A program made the position numbers and the translations under genes. From Prostheceraeus crozeri (Eukaryota > Platyhelminthes > Polycladida > Euryleptidae): a stretch of 64,000 bases of DNA. Below, in pieces: positions 1 to 9,906 of this stretch. The DNA is taken from NCBI GenBank assembly GCA_907163375.1, contig CAJQUW010006336.1:62001-126000 (forward strand), read 5' to 3'. Under the pieces are notes generated by a model that did not search any database, had not been told where the DNA came from, and worked only from the letters and a program-made list of their open reading frames with translations. Numbering within the stretch: the stretch's first letter is position 1; the number at the start of each line of letters is the position of its first letter.

Positions 1-1652
1 GCAATTTTAAATTGGTCAAACCTGTTCAACCTACAACAAGTCAAGCAAGATTTAACAGAGAATTGAAACTTATTGCTGCCCCTTACAAGACACGACTGAC
101 CCATGTTTTTTCCTCACTTATGGATTTGCGCTGTTCGGAACCGCTACCCAGTTCAGCCTACGTTCTTCCAAAAGACCACAAGCCTGGCGAACTCAGAGGA
201 AGACCGATTATTGCAGCGTTGGATGGTCCTGGCAATAAATTATCCAAATTTCTGTCTTCAAAATTCAACAATTTATTGAAGTACATACCCTGTCATATCA
301 AGGATGGCGATTATTTTGTTGAATGGATAAAGTGTCTCACTGTGAAGCAGATTGGTGGTTTTGGATCGTTGGATGTCACAAATCTTTATAGCAATATTCC
401 ACTGCAAGGAGAATATAATTTATTCAGAGTGTTAAAGGAATTTCTGATACTACATATTGAGTCTGAGGCATTTCTTAAAGACGTGGATATTGATGACATC
501 ATTGACCTAACCAAACTTGCATTATTCTCCAACCAAATTATTCAGAATGGTCAGCAACATAGTCAAATTAATGGCTTAGCAATGGGAAATGCGATGGCTC
601 CTCAGTTGGCTATTATTTACATGAATTTTTTAGAGCAGAAAATTCTTACTCAATTTAATGGTATGGTGGAATGGAAACGGTACATTGACGATTGTTTCAT
701 CGTATGGCAACCTCATCTTTCTGCGGAGGATATTTTATCTATTGTTAATGGTTTTTCTGAACATATCAAGTTCACGATGGAGTTGCCAGAGAATGGTTTC
801 ATACCTTTTCTTGATACCGAAGTTTTTTTGGAGGATAATAGTTTTCATACCAGATTATATATAAAGGGTATACACAGTGATACAATATATCCCTGGGATT
901 CCTTTTCTCCTATCTCAAAAATAAGAGCAGTAATTTTGGGTGAATTGCGGAGTGCTGAGGCCAGATCCACAAACAAAGATTCTGAGAGCTATTCAAGGAA
1001 TCTTGTTACAAACAGACTGAAAAATAATGGATACCCTGCAAGATAATTGAGAAAAATTCAACGCCAGTTTCATGGGAAAGTAAAACCTGAAAGTAGGAAT
1101 GTCCGCAATGATAAAATCTATATTCGGTGCCAATTTGTTGACGAAGCCACAAAACGCAAAATGGTCAATACCGGTAAACGCACTGCATTATCAGAATATA
1201 TTTCTCTGTATTTTGATTCAGGCAAATCATTGAAGAGAACTTTCCGCCCTCCGAAACAAAAAATCCAATGCCATGATAGCTGCACAAGTTGCAAATTGAA
1301 CGATACAGGTAACTCGTGTCACTCAAAAAATATCATATATAAAATTGTGTGCAATACATGCGGTGCTATTTACATTGGCGAGTCAGCTCGTTGCATCAAA
1401 TCAAGGATAAAAGAACATCTCTCACAGAATAATAGTGCTGTTTTTCAACATCTACAGACTCATCCCAAAAAATTGTTCGCAGCCTATTTCATGGACGATA
1501 GTGCATCGTGGATTGAATACTACTCAAAAGAGACTCACGTTAGAAGCTATGTACATTCGGCAACATGCAGGCTCCCTAATGAACGGATGTCAAGGTCTAA
1601 ATATAGACACTGTCATGTAACGGGTTCATCTAAGTTAACGTTTCTCTTCTAG
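1..1652 (+). mobile_element. Penelope-like element (PLE), 3' portion, RT + GIY-YIG
   Basis: The 5' end lies outside the window; the frame is open at base 3. The first coding block (to about 1046) is a PLE reverse transcriptase. It shows a fingers motif (PKDHKPGELRGRPI), motif A (LDVTNLYSNIP), motif B (NGLAMGNAMAPQLA) and motif C (RYIDDC). The second block (1047-1652), in the same register, holds a Cys-rich linker (CHDSCTSC) and a GIY-YIG nuclease (IYKIVCNTC...IYIGES, then a conserved Arg in SRIKEH). One stop codon separates the blocks, so the copy is probably inactive. No terminal repeat or target duplication is visible at the 3' end. The family assignment rests on the RT plus GIY-YIG order, which is diagnostic for PLEs. 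Confidence 0.9.
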
Positions 1653-2159
1653 CTGTACTCAAAGTTTGTTTAAATAGGCCCACCTTTTACCACTCTCTGC
1701 TTTATTTATTGTAACCTTGACAAAGCTGCACGGCGAAATATTGGTTATCGTAATAAATCAATTTAGTATCCGCAGAAGGTTATTTTTTCATCACATTGAT
1801 CCAATTAAATATGCGCCGAACAAAAGCCATAGAAAACAATATTGTGAAAGGAAAGTTTTTTTTCAAGTGTAATTCTGCTCGTGATTAACGAAAAGGTCAA
1901 CAACAAAGCAGAATGATTGTAGAATACAGACCCTAGTGTTGAATACAGTACGTACTTTCATTATTCAGCATGATTAAATTAATTGAATCGAAGTTATTAT
2001 AATTCATGATATGAATGCTACAAAAAATGTAGGCACTTTGGTTATGGCAATTATGTATTAGTTATAATTTCAGGAATAACAAAATATAGCAGCATTAATT
2101 AGCTACATTGTAGATAAATAATCGACGGATTATTGTATAGCACCAACTTTCTCTATCCT
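1653..2159. other. AT-rich non-coding stretch
   Basis: No ORF with protein-like character and no clear repeat was seen between the 3' end of the first PLE and the small minus-strand ORF at 2160. The first part may be the 3' UTR of that PLE. Confidence 0.4.
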
Positions 2160-2350
2160 TTACGATAGTGCGAATTCTGTTGTCCGGTCCAACATGTCAC
2201 TCAGATGTTCCATGTGCCTCATTTTCCTGAAGATGACCTTATATGTAACTGTTCTAGCTGTTCTTTCCTTTAACCTGAACGGAGCGCCACATGGGTTTTT
2301 TAGTGGATCATATTCTTCACACTCATCACACTTTATTCTGACATAATCAT
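2160..2350 (-). CDS. possible terminal host exon, Cys-containing, unknown
   Basis: On the minus strand a 60-odd codon frame runs from about 2350 to a TAA at 2160-2162. It carries a CDECEEYDP stretch, then a basic segment (RLKERTARTVTYK) and ends DRTTEFALS. The composition is protein-like and differs from the AT-rich surroundings. A possible 3' splice site (TTATGTCAG) lies at its start. It abuts the target duplication of the second PLE, so the rest of the gene, if there is one, would be displaced beyond 24526. No family was recognised. Chance is a real alternative at this length. Confidence 0.25.
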
Positions 2351-2359
2351 GTCATCTAT

Positions 2360-2370
2360 CTAGCAAGGTC
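2360..2370. repeat. PLE target-site duplication, left copy (CTAGCAAGGTC)
   Basis: The 11-mer CTAGCAAGGTC lies immediately left of the PLE inverted repeat and recurs at 24515-24525, just past the PLE tail. It brackets the whole composite and defines its insertion site. Confidence 0.8.
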
Positions 2371-2664
2371 TTCACCATCGCTTGATCGAAATCAAAAATA
2401 AGATCTCTCCCTTTTTATGTCACGAGGTTTTAATGAAAACAAAATAAAGTGACCCGACGCGTTTCGTCTTAAAGACTGTCTCAAGGGTACACTGACACGG
2501 CTACATGATGCGCGTTATATACTCAGGTCTTGGATTTGATATCTCCTCACACTAGCTCATGACGTCTATTCATTAAATTTGGCATTTTCGACGCAATCCA
2601 ACGAGATTCATCTGTCTTAGTAGATATCGCCGATTTCTGTTTATCCAAAATACTGCAGTTGAAA
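2371..2664 (-). repeat. PLE inverted pseudo-LTR, left copy
   Basis: This is the reverse complement of 24186-24479 with only scattered differences. Both run from TTCACCATCGCTTGATCG to CTGCAGTTGAAA. It contains, on the minus strand, the hammerhead-like core (GACGAAACGCGTC) described for the right copy, here at about 2451-2490. Confidence 0.85.
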
Positions 2665-3571
2665 CAACTTAGCGAAATAAAAGACGACGATCAGATTTTC
2701 ATCTCATTAGACGTAAAAAACTTATACCCTAGCATACCGATAGATGAAGGGTTAAACGCCATAGAAGAGTTTGCTTATTCCCACTGGGATCAAATAGAAA
2801 ATTATGGATTTACTGTGAGTGATTTAGTTGATATGCTGAAATTCATATCATATAATTATGAGATATCGTATAACAATAAAATTTACTTGCAAGTAAAAGG
2901 CTGCCCCATGGGCACACATTTTTCACCACCTTTTGCGATAATTTTTATGAATTATATAGAAGCAAAAGCAATAAAAATTTTCGAAAATAAGTATAAAGTT
3001 CAACCGAAAATCTTTAAAAGATACATTGAAGACATCATCTTGGGTCCGCTCCCCAGAGATAATGAAGCTTTCTTTTTGAATTTTTCATAATACGTTTAAT
3101 TCAATTAACAAAAATATTCAATTTACCATTGAAGTACCAAAAGATAGCGGTCTGAACTTTTTAGACATGACTATTTATATTGAAAATAATCAAATACAGT
3201 ATAAATGGTATAGTAAGCCCAACCATTCTGGCATTTGCCTTAGGAAAGATAGTTGGCTCCCACACCATATTAAAGACAATTTTGTTAGTAACAGTCGTAG
3301 ATATGTTTCAGAACGCTGTTCAAATCCGAATGAAGAAGTTGCTGCTTTAGATATTATGAATAAAAGACTCTCGGAAAATGGCTTTCAACCATATCAAAAT
3401 AACAGAAAAATAAAACCATTGGGTAAGTTTCCAAATTGGATAAACTTATCTTTAGACTTTGTCAGCGATAGCTGTAATAGAAAAATGAATAAACTTAAAC
3501 GAATATATGGTCTGCCCATGAGAATTACAGCCAGACCAGGCAAGAGACTACAGAACACAATAAAATCTTAA
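2659..3571 (+). pseudogene. PLE reverse transcriptase core (decayed)
   Basis: The RT core lies in two overlapping frames, 2659-3090 and 3167-3571. Motif A (LDVKNLYPSIP), motif B (GCPMGTHFSPPFA) and motif C (RYIEDI, the first Asp of the catalytic pair replaced by Glu) are visible in the first. The second has the post-C segment ending in the KPxGK/RPGKRL linker that precedes the GIY-YIG domain. The replaced catalytic Asp and the frame change indicate an inactive copy. Confidence 0.8.
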
Positions 3572-3591
3572 ATAGATAATAAAGACTTTTG

Positions 3592-3817
3592 TCAATGTGA
3601 CATTTGTAAACAGATTGGTCCTAAATATAACTGTAACGACAAATATTTAGTTTACGAATTTTCGTGTAAAATCTGTCAAATAAAGTACATTGGTTAAAGT
3701 ATTCGACCTTTTCGATCACGGTATAATGACCACCAACGTAGTGTCAGAAATAAAGACAAGAAAAGTGCCCTGAGTGATCATCATCTAAAACACCATACCG
3801 CTGAAATGATGGACATT
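3592..3817 (+). pseudogene. PLE GIY-YIG endonuclease remnant (first part)
   Basis: Codons for CQCDICKQIGPKYNC, then FSCKICQIKYIG and a basic IRPFRSRYNDHQ segment match PLE GIY-YIG domains, including the homologous minus-strand piece at 46350-46660. In-frame stops are present. The coding track is cut by the Polinton and continues at 24175. Confidence 0.7.
3812..3817. repeat. Polinton target duplication, left copy (GACATT)
   Basis: GACATT immediately precedes the left terminal repeat (AGTAGTTAG...) and recurs directly after the right end at 24175-24180. A 6-bp duplication and AG...CT termini are the Polinton signature. Confidence 0.9.
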
Positions 3818-4189
3818 AGTAGTTAGTTATGCGGACGCACTGATAGTGGATACGAACATGGATAGGAACATGTGTTCCGAATTGCCAATGCGAACATGTT
3901 CCGAATTGCGAATGCGAACATGGATATGAACATGTTCCGAATTGCGAATGGATGCGAACATGGATAGGAACATGTAAATAGGAACCGCGTTCCGATTGAT
4001 AGGCGAATTGAGATCATACTCAATGATTCGGAACGCCTTGTTCCGAAATTGAATTAGAGTATGTGAATTAGAATAGGGATGCGAACATCTATTTCGGTAA
4101 TTAAACAGGTGTTTGTTTTGAGACTGCTTGCTCAAATGCGACAATTGTGGCCATTGTGACTATGATGACAATTTTATTTATTTTCATAA
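3818..4189 (+). repeat. Polinton terminal inverted repeat, left (372 bp)
   Basis: Inverted match to 23803-24174. It starts AGTAGTTAGTTATGCGGACG and ends at TTTTCATAA. Inside are short degenerate direct repeats built from GGAACATG, CGAATTGCGAATGCGAACATG and similar words. The open frames in this repeat (105 and 66 codons) occur identically in both arms but look like repeat artefacts, not genes. Confidence 0.95.
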
Positions 4190-4298
4190 TGCGTTTACAG
4201 ATCAGAAATTATGTTATGAATGTTCTATTATTTACTAATCAGAATCCCATTTACAGAATTTGCGAAATGAAAACAAGAGGTTTACAATGTAAGTGTAA

Positions 4299-4592
4299 TT
4301 AACCATAAAAAATGAAAGAAGGTAAGTCACGTCCCTCGGGGGACTCCGTTAACTTCAAGAAGTCCTCAGCCCATTCGAGGAATGTTGCATTGTTTGTGAA
4401 GTCGTGATCACACTCGTGTATAGGGCACTTCGCCGAAAGTCCTTTTCTCCTTTGGAGTGCTGTCACTGTTAAAGTCTTCCAGAGTTCCACTTTGCATCCG
4501 CAACACAAATTAACCTTCGCATCCAACGATCCACCCATAATTACTTGGCTTTCATTTTGGTAACAGAACAGTTGTTTCTGGGTACTCATCAT
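4299..4592 (-). CDS. Polinton small Cys-containing protein, unknown
   Basis: A 97-codon frame on the minus strand, next to the left terminal repeat. It carries a CCGC motif and a later CPIHECDHDF segment, so metal binding is possible. The C-terminal half (FLEWAEDFLKL) looks helical. It faces away from the + strand gene starting at 4834, so the 240 bp between them would serve as a divergent promoter. I recognise no family. Confidence 0.5.
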   Translation of the reverse strand: MMSTQKQLFCYQNESQVIMGGSLDAKVNLCCGCKVELWKTLTVTALQRRKGLSAKCPIHECDHDFTNNATFLEWAEDFLKLTESPEGRDLPSFIFYG

Positions 4593-4736
4593 GAAATAGA
4601 TTCGTAATAGATTCTTAATGTCTACTCAAGTCACGAGGATTAGAACTTGCTTAATTGGAACAATTACATCCTTATCTATCCCTTTAGGGAAAATCGGAAC
4701 CTCTCTGATTGGCTGTTGGGAATTCCTTTGTTTGAA

Positions 4737-4750
4737 AAGTATATAAGTCC
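4737..4750 (+). promoter_or_regulatory. TATA box for the 4834 gene
   Basis: AAGTATATAAGTCC lies about 90 bp upstream of the chosen ATG at 4834, preceded by a mixed-composition region. It is one of several strong TATA boxes set before Polinton genes. Confidence 0.6.
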
Positions 4751-4833
4751 TAGTTGTGTACCAATTCTTATCAAAGGTTCTAATCCTCAAGTACCATAGC
4801 TATTTTATCTATATTATTCTAATCACATTAAAA

Positions 4834-5226
4834 ATGGAACGTACCACAACACCTCCCGCTTCTCCTGTCGAAGAGATGGAATCGCCATGCGAACCCATAG
4901 TGTTGGGAACAGGACCCGTGATTACAGAATCATCAGATGATGAAAGCGTGGTTCTAAGGAGCTTCATCGAAACACCGCTGGAAGCTCTTATAACAATAAA
5001 GACACGTGGTGGAAGTCACGTTCGTAACGCTCCACGAAAAACAAGGACGAAAAAGATATGTGTGCGTTTGGAACCTGAAGAAAGGGATTTGACCACTGCG
5101 CTGGAGTTCAGCATAATAGATCCAGCCACGCCCCGCCGCTGCCCTGGTGCCCCCAAAAAGACAAGAGTATGTGTTCGAGTAGACCTGAAGAGAGTGATTC
5201 CTTTCCCCAATATTGACAATATGTAA
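4834..5226 (+). CDS. Polinton acidic/basic small protein, unknown
   Basis: I chose the ATG at 4834 (MERTTTPPASP) over an earlier one at 4756, because the upstream residues are hydrophobic and look like untranslated leader. The 130-residue product has a Pro- and acid-rich N-terminus (SSDDES) and then two similar segments, each a basic stretch followed by a strand: RKTRTKKICVRL and PKKTRVCVRVDL. The internal duplication (about residues 66-80 and 106-120) suggests two copies of one short motif. A TATA box lies upstream. An early regulatory role is possible, but I recognise no family. Confidence 0.55.
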   Translation: MERTTTPPASPVEEMESPCEPIVLGTGPVITESSDDESVVLRSFIETPLEALITIKTRGGSHVRNAPRKTRTKKICVRLEPEERDLTTALEFSIIDPATPRRCPGAPKKTRVCVRVDLKRVIPFPNIDNM

Positions 5227-5239
5227 TTTTTATCTTTAA

Positions 5240-6060
5240 TAACACTTACATAAATGAACAATCTTATTTTTATAATTTCACAAATCGAATTTCTAATAGG
5301 ATTTGAATGGGAACTGGGGATAGATATATTCATCTCTGAAATAGCTACCTATAAGTATTTCTAAGTTTAATATTTGGAAGATATATATTTCAAATCACTT
5401 GTTTGAGACTTTGAAACAGCACCGAACGTACTAGAACAAGTTTGAAATGAATATTAATGTGTAATTCAAATGATAGTCAAATTGGATGAAAGTTTGAATA
5501 GATTTACAGTGTTTTTTTGAATGCTTTTTTCACCTTAGGATGATATCATACATATTGCATACAATACATCATCAGCTAGAGAATGAAAAGACCTTTCTAA
5601 TGATATAATGTATGTTCCCATTCGATGAAGAAATCCCTGTTGTATGCAAGTGTATGCAGGAAGAAAAATTTATGATTTCAATTTCTAAGCTTCTCAACTA
5701 AATTCTATCTATCTTTCAAAGGGCTATAGCTGCTTCGGATGGTGTCATACATGTGTCATACAATACACCATTAGAATCAGCATGAAAAGAGCATTCGAAG
5801 GATATAGCATATGTACCTATTCAATGAAAAAATCCTTGTTGTATGCAAGTGTATGCAACTGGAAAAATTCTAAGTTTTTCTCAAAAATAACTAAGTTTTC
5901 AAGTTTTTGAAAATTTTCAAAGTTAAAGTTTGATCACTCGAAATGACCATAATGCATAAACCTCCACATGAACTTGACCTTGACCTTTGACTTGACCTTG
6001 ACCTTTAACCTTCATACACTTCATACACGGCGGGGGGGGCCTTAAAATTTTTCGGATTAT
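5240..6060. repeat. Polinton non-coding block with a degenerate tandem repeat
   Basis: Two related units of about 190 bp (about 5525-5690 and 5718-5880) share words such as CATACAATACA(T/C)CA, the (C/T)TTGTTGTATGCAAGTGTATGCA end and a GAAAAGA...CATT middle. A short CTTGACCTTGACCTTTGA array follows at about 5970-6015. No coding frame was seen. This lies between two + strand gene promoters and may be regulatory or simply satellite-like. Confidence 0.6.
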
Positions 6061-6061
6061 A

Positions 6062-6112
6062 GGGTAAATAAATTTTCGAGTGCGCTTCGCGCACTCGAAA
6101 ATTTATTTACCC
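6062..6112. repeat. perfect 24-bp hairpin inside the Polinton
   Basis: Arms at 6062-6085 and 6089-6112 are exact reverse complements around a 3-base loop (TTC). The arm begins GGGTAAATAAATTTTCGAG and ends TGCGC. The flanks are not coding. A terminator, processing signal or a trace of a small inverted element are all possible. Confidence 0.9.
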
Positions 6113-6145
6113 ATGGGTTCCGGGTGCCATAGATACTCTTCTTGC

Positions 6146-6176
6146 TTCCCTAACCCTAACCTTAACCCTAACCCTA
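6146..6176. repeat. short telomere-like CCCTAA tract
   Basis: Four imperfect CCCTAA/CCTTAA repeats (CCCTAACCCTAACCTTAACC and onward) lie 35 bp right of the hairpin. The animal telomere repeat is TTAGGG, so this is a short interstitial telomere-like tract carried by the Polinton. Confidence 0.75.
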
Positions 6177-6576
6177 GATGCCATTAAATTTAAATTTGGC
6201 GCGAAATTTGATTTTACGAAATTTGGTGCGAAATTTGAATTTCGATTTTTGCGCGTTTTATGATGCAGTCTGGATTTAACTTCTTAAAACTTAATGACTT
6301 TTTCTTTATTCTTTGAATTTAGATGAAATCCTTAACTTAAGTAGATTTTTTAATGTTTAGAACTGCAGGGGATCCATCTTCATCACATGTTAATTGGTTT
6401 AACTTCGCGGTTACATGTACCACTCTAGCATCAAAGACTTTGATGGCACTTTTCTATTTCATCATTAAAATATATCAGCTGTTTAGTTTTGTTTGAATTC
6501 AACAGTTTGTTTTTCTATACCAATGTGATGTTATGATGACATCCGGTCTTTGTTCATGGTTCCTTTGTTAGAATCA

Positions 6577-6584
6577 TATATAAA
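6577..6584 (+). promoter_or_regulatory. TATA box of the spliced Polinton gene
   Basis: TATATAAA is followed about 30 bp later by a pyrimidine-rich initiator-like region (TCTTCACTCATTT). About 80 bp on is a splice donor (GTGAGT at 6691). This fits a short untranslated first exon of the gene whose ATG is at 7309. Confidence 0.6.
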
Positions 6585-6604
6585 GAAGTTGTAGAGCTCC
6601 GTTC

Positions 6605-9225
6605 TTCACTCATTTTTGAATATTTCTGTGTGCATAGCAGACCTCATTCTCCGTCTCTCCGTTTTCTCGATTTATAACTGCAATTCTGAAGTGAGTTCTA
6701 CATTCTTCTATTCACTACTTTATATAGTTTGGGAGTAGGAACATTACTAAGTTCTTATAACCAGTTAGTTTAAAACATGTCGCTGGATCTTAAGTTAGGA
6801 ACACTATATGTTATATTATTAAACAGAATTATTAATTTTCATAATTAATTATAGCATTTTCAAAACTTATAAAGCACACAAGCTTACATGATGAAGTGTT
6901 TAAATAAAGATAGACACTTCCAAAGTGTGCTTCAAATTTGTAAATAAATCAAATGCTAATTTTGTTTTCAAAGTGACAGTCTGTGGACCATTTACAAATT
7001 AAAAGTTGTTTAACCAAAGTCAGAAATGTCTATCTTTTTAAAACATCAGTTTCGTTTCTATGATTTCATTTCGAAATAAATTAATAATTTATCAGCTGAT
7101 TTCAAATTTCAAGTTGATATGTAAGCAAGCCTTTTCAAGGTAAATTTAACATTTCGACTTTCGGTTTCTATCTCGAAAATATTTTTCTAAGTTAAAAAAA
7201 TCAATTACTGTAGAATTACTTTCCAATATTTATGCAATAGTCACTTAAATGATATTCACATTTGCTAACAGATAAAATAATAACAAACGCTTTTCATGAC
7301 TTACAGAAATGGTTCGTCATGCAAGCCTCGCACGCCAGCGGTTAATATTTCACTTTTGTGAAATTTGTAAGCAGCCGGTGAGACATGCCAGTAAAAGTGG
7401 TCACAAGGAGTGTACTTTTAAGGAGGGCTGCACCTACGTATATTGCCTCACCTGTCGGTCCTACGTGCGAAGCACGGAAATGGCAAATGACGACAAGTCT
7501 AAGGCTTTCATCAGCAGACACGCATCCTGCGCGCAGGAAAACGGCAGAGGTGGACGCAATTTAACTTCAAAGGATGAAAAAAGTAAATTGGCAAGGCTTT
7601 TCGCGAAGGAGGATAGGGCTGCAGAGGGAGTACTCAGCCAATGTTCCGAACCAGCAAAACCTCCCACAAAAAGAAAGCAAAAGTTCAAATCAAGAGCATT
7701 CATTGATACTGACTCTTCATCAAGCGATCTAGAGGTGAGTGCCGATAACTGTACAAGTTAAATTTAAAATAAAAATGATTGATGTTAAGAACATTTGTTT
7801 CGTTATGTATGAAGTAAATTTAACTTTTCAAAAACATTTCAGTGTGAGAGGCCTCCAGCGAAGAAGAAGACAAAGGTTGTCAAACAGTTGCCTCAAATGA
7901 AAAATGTAAGACATGTTGATAAAAATTAATCACCCTCAATGTATAATAATGCGTTAATTCTCTTTGCAGCTGTTCAAAATTCTACCACCGGTCCCCAAGC
8001 TGAGTGCGGTAGAAGAGTCAAGTACTCCACGTCCCGTAAGTACAGTTGTTATAGTCGTTTTCATAAGTCCCTCTCGTCACTTGTTAATGTATCATACATC
8101 ATCCATTTCCTCAGTTAACATTCTATCTTTTTCTACCGCTTCAGGTAATGCGATCCCTATCCCTGAAAAAATCCAGAGCTGCTAGCATCACCTCAACTCC
8201 GGCTACGACCACATCAGTTGAGGACAATGAAGAGCGTCCATACACGATACGGGAGTCCTCATCGGAGTCCTCATCGGAGTCTTCATCGGATGAGACGTCT
8301 ACTACGTCATCGGCGACATCATCTTCTGATGAGGATGACACAAGACGATCTCTTGTAAGTATCGAAATTAACGATAACTACATAACATAATTATTAACTA
8401 AATCTCATGATTTCTCTTGTTAAATGTGGTTCAAAATTATAGCAGTGTTATCTATTTTCAGAACAATTCGTTTCGGGACAATCCGTCAAGTGTCACTCCT
8501 GAGGTATGATTTTTATAAATTTTGTTAGATCTATATTGCTCTATCCTCATTATAAGGACATATAGATAGTAAACAATTATTTCTTCTCATTTCAGCATGT
8601 GATTGATTTCGCATCTCAAGAGATATCCTTCTCGCGGATCCGGGCGTCGCCAAATTGTAGCGCTCGGCTTCCTTTTACGCCGATCCTCGAACATCGAGGA
8701 GTTCTCACACCACCACGAGCTCCTACTACGTCACCTGTTCCTGCTCCCGCTCCGATCCTTTCTTCTAATCCTGCTTCTGCTCCTGCTCCCGCTCCAGTCC
8801 CTTTTCCTGATCCTGCTCCTACTCCCGATCCGGTCCCTGTTCCTGCTCCCGCTCCATTACCTCTGCGGGAATATAATGTGGACCCTGACGAAACGTTAGA
8901 AGGTGATGAGCGACTGGAGGAGAAACTCAAGTTGTGCCAGCAACGACTTCGGATGGCTGAACAGCGGGAGAGCAAGCTGAGGGAGGAGAATAGGGGTTTG
9001 ATTGTGTCTGTTCGCAATTTGACACAGTCAAACTTGCTATTGTCCTCTTCTGTAGCCCGAGGCAATCGGCAATTCGAACGTGAGACACTCATGCACATCG
9101 TATATCGTGAAGGTCTCATTTCACGAGTTAGACTGACTCGGATGGAGGAAACGTCCGACTGTTGCGAGCAGTGCCAGCATGTGAAACTCTCACACAGTGA
9201 CATGATAAAGTGTCAAAAGTTGTAA
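6605..9225 (+). CDS. spliced Polinton gene: Cys/His N-terminus, acidic Ser tract, Pro-rich and coiled-coil C-terminus
   Basis: The ATG at 7309 follows a 3' splice site (TTACAG) that would close an intron starting at 6691. Protein-like segments on the same strand, each bounded by good GT and AG signals, lie at 7309-7731, about 7843-7905, 7969-8038, 8145-8355, 8461-8502 and 8596-9225. The first holds spaced Cys pairs (CEIC, CTFKEGC, YCLTC) and HASC, suggesting zinc binding. The fourth is Ser/Glu/Asp-rich. The last has a Pro-Ala repeat (about 8740-8865), a coiled coil (EEKLKLCQQRLRMAEQRES) and a CCEQCQH end. Most Polinton genes are intronless. Function unknown; a transcriptional or virion-assembly regulator is a guess. 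Confidence 0.6.
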
Positions 9226-9400
9226 TTTCTTTTACTTTGACTTTTTAACTTAATGGAAAAAGAATTTGATACAAGTCCTGTCTTCTTATTTCATCGTAGA
9301 TTAGAACAAATGTCATTGGCTAGTAATCGTTGTGACGTCATAGGATGATAAAAATATATATATAGTCTGCAAAATTATAATCCTCACCAGTTTAATAAAC

Positions 9401-9883
9401 ATGGTTGTCTGTTCTAAATGTGGAAAAACGTTTACTCTTAATGGTAATTTGCAACGCCATGAAAAGTTTTGTAAGTTAGGAAAAACGTATCAGTGTAGGA
9501 AGTGTCCATATGAAACGAAACGACAGGATAATCTAAAGCGACACAATCTAGTCTGTGATAAGCAACCAAGTAATTGTAATTTAAATTCAAATCCTCGAAG
9601 TATCTCAGCTAATGATAGTCAAATACCCGAATCTAGTACTGCTGAATCAACGTCTAGACATGTACCAATCAGCGCTTCAAATAATAGTTTGATCTTTATG
9701 CAATGCTGCTCCCGCTGTGGTAAAACGTATAATTCTATAAGCAAATTCCGTCAGCATATGAATATGCATAATACAAATAGTGAGATGAATATTCAAAATA
9801 ATCATGGAACTGTAAGTCTCAGCGAAAGCGCGCTTAACGGTCATGTCGTGTATACGACATCACACCATCAGCACACACAGTAG
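9401..9883 (+). CDS. Polinton C2H2 zinc-finger protein
   Basis: A 160-residue product with three fingers. Finger 1 (CSKCGKTF...LQRHEKFC) starts at residue 4, finger 2 (CRKCPYETK...LKRHNLVC) at about 33 and finger 3 (CSRCGKTYN...FRQHMNMH) at about 106; the first two use Cys as the last ligand. A TATA-like ATATATATATAG lies about 45 bp upstream of the ATG at 9401. The fingers resemble the finger in the polymerase N-terminal region downstream (CDRCTQSF...LERHYQFC), so the gene may be a duplicated finger module. DNA binding is inferred. Confidence 0.75.
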   Translation: MVVCSKCGKTFTLNGNLQRHEKFCKLGKTYQCRKCPYETKRQDNLKRHNLVCDKQPSNCNLNSNPRSISANDSQIPESSTAESTSRHVPISASNNSLIFMQCCSRCGKTYNSISKFRQHMNMHNTNSEMNIQNNHGTVSLSESALNGHVVYTTSHHQHTQ

Positions 9884-9906
9884 ATATAACTTCCTTTTTA
9901 TTAAGT

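Noticed and set aside
3823-4144. Open frames of 105 and 66 codons in the Polinton terminal repeats
   Set aside because: They consist of degenerate short repeats (SEHVHIHVRIRNSEH), occur identically in both arms and have no gene context; they are by-products of the repeat.
6146-6176. A chromosome end or healed telomere
   Set aside because: Only about four imperfect repeats, inside an intact Polinton, so it is a short interstitial tract.
8616-9203. Minus-strand 195-codon frame rich in Gly-Ala-Gly-Thr
   Set aside because: It is the antisense of the Pro-Ala-coding segment of the spliced Polinton gene; low-complexity codons keep the opposite strand open.
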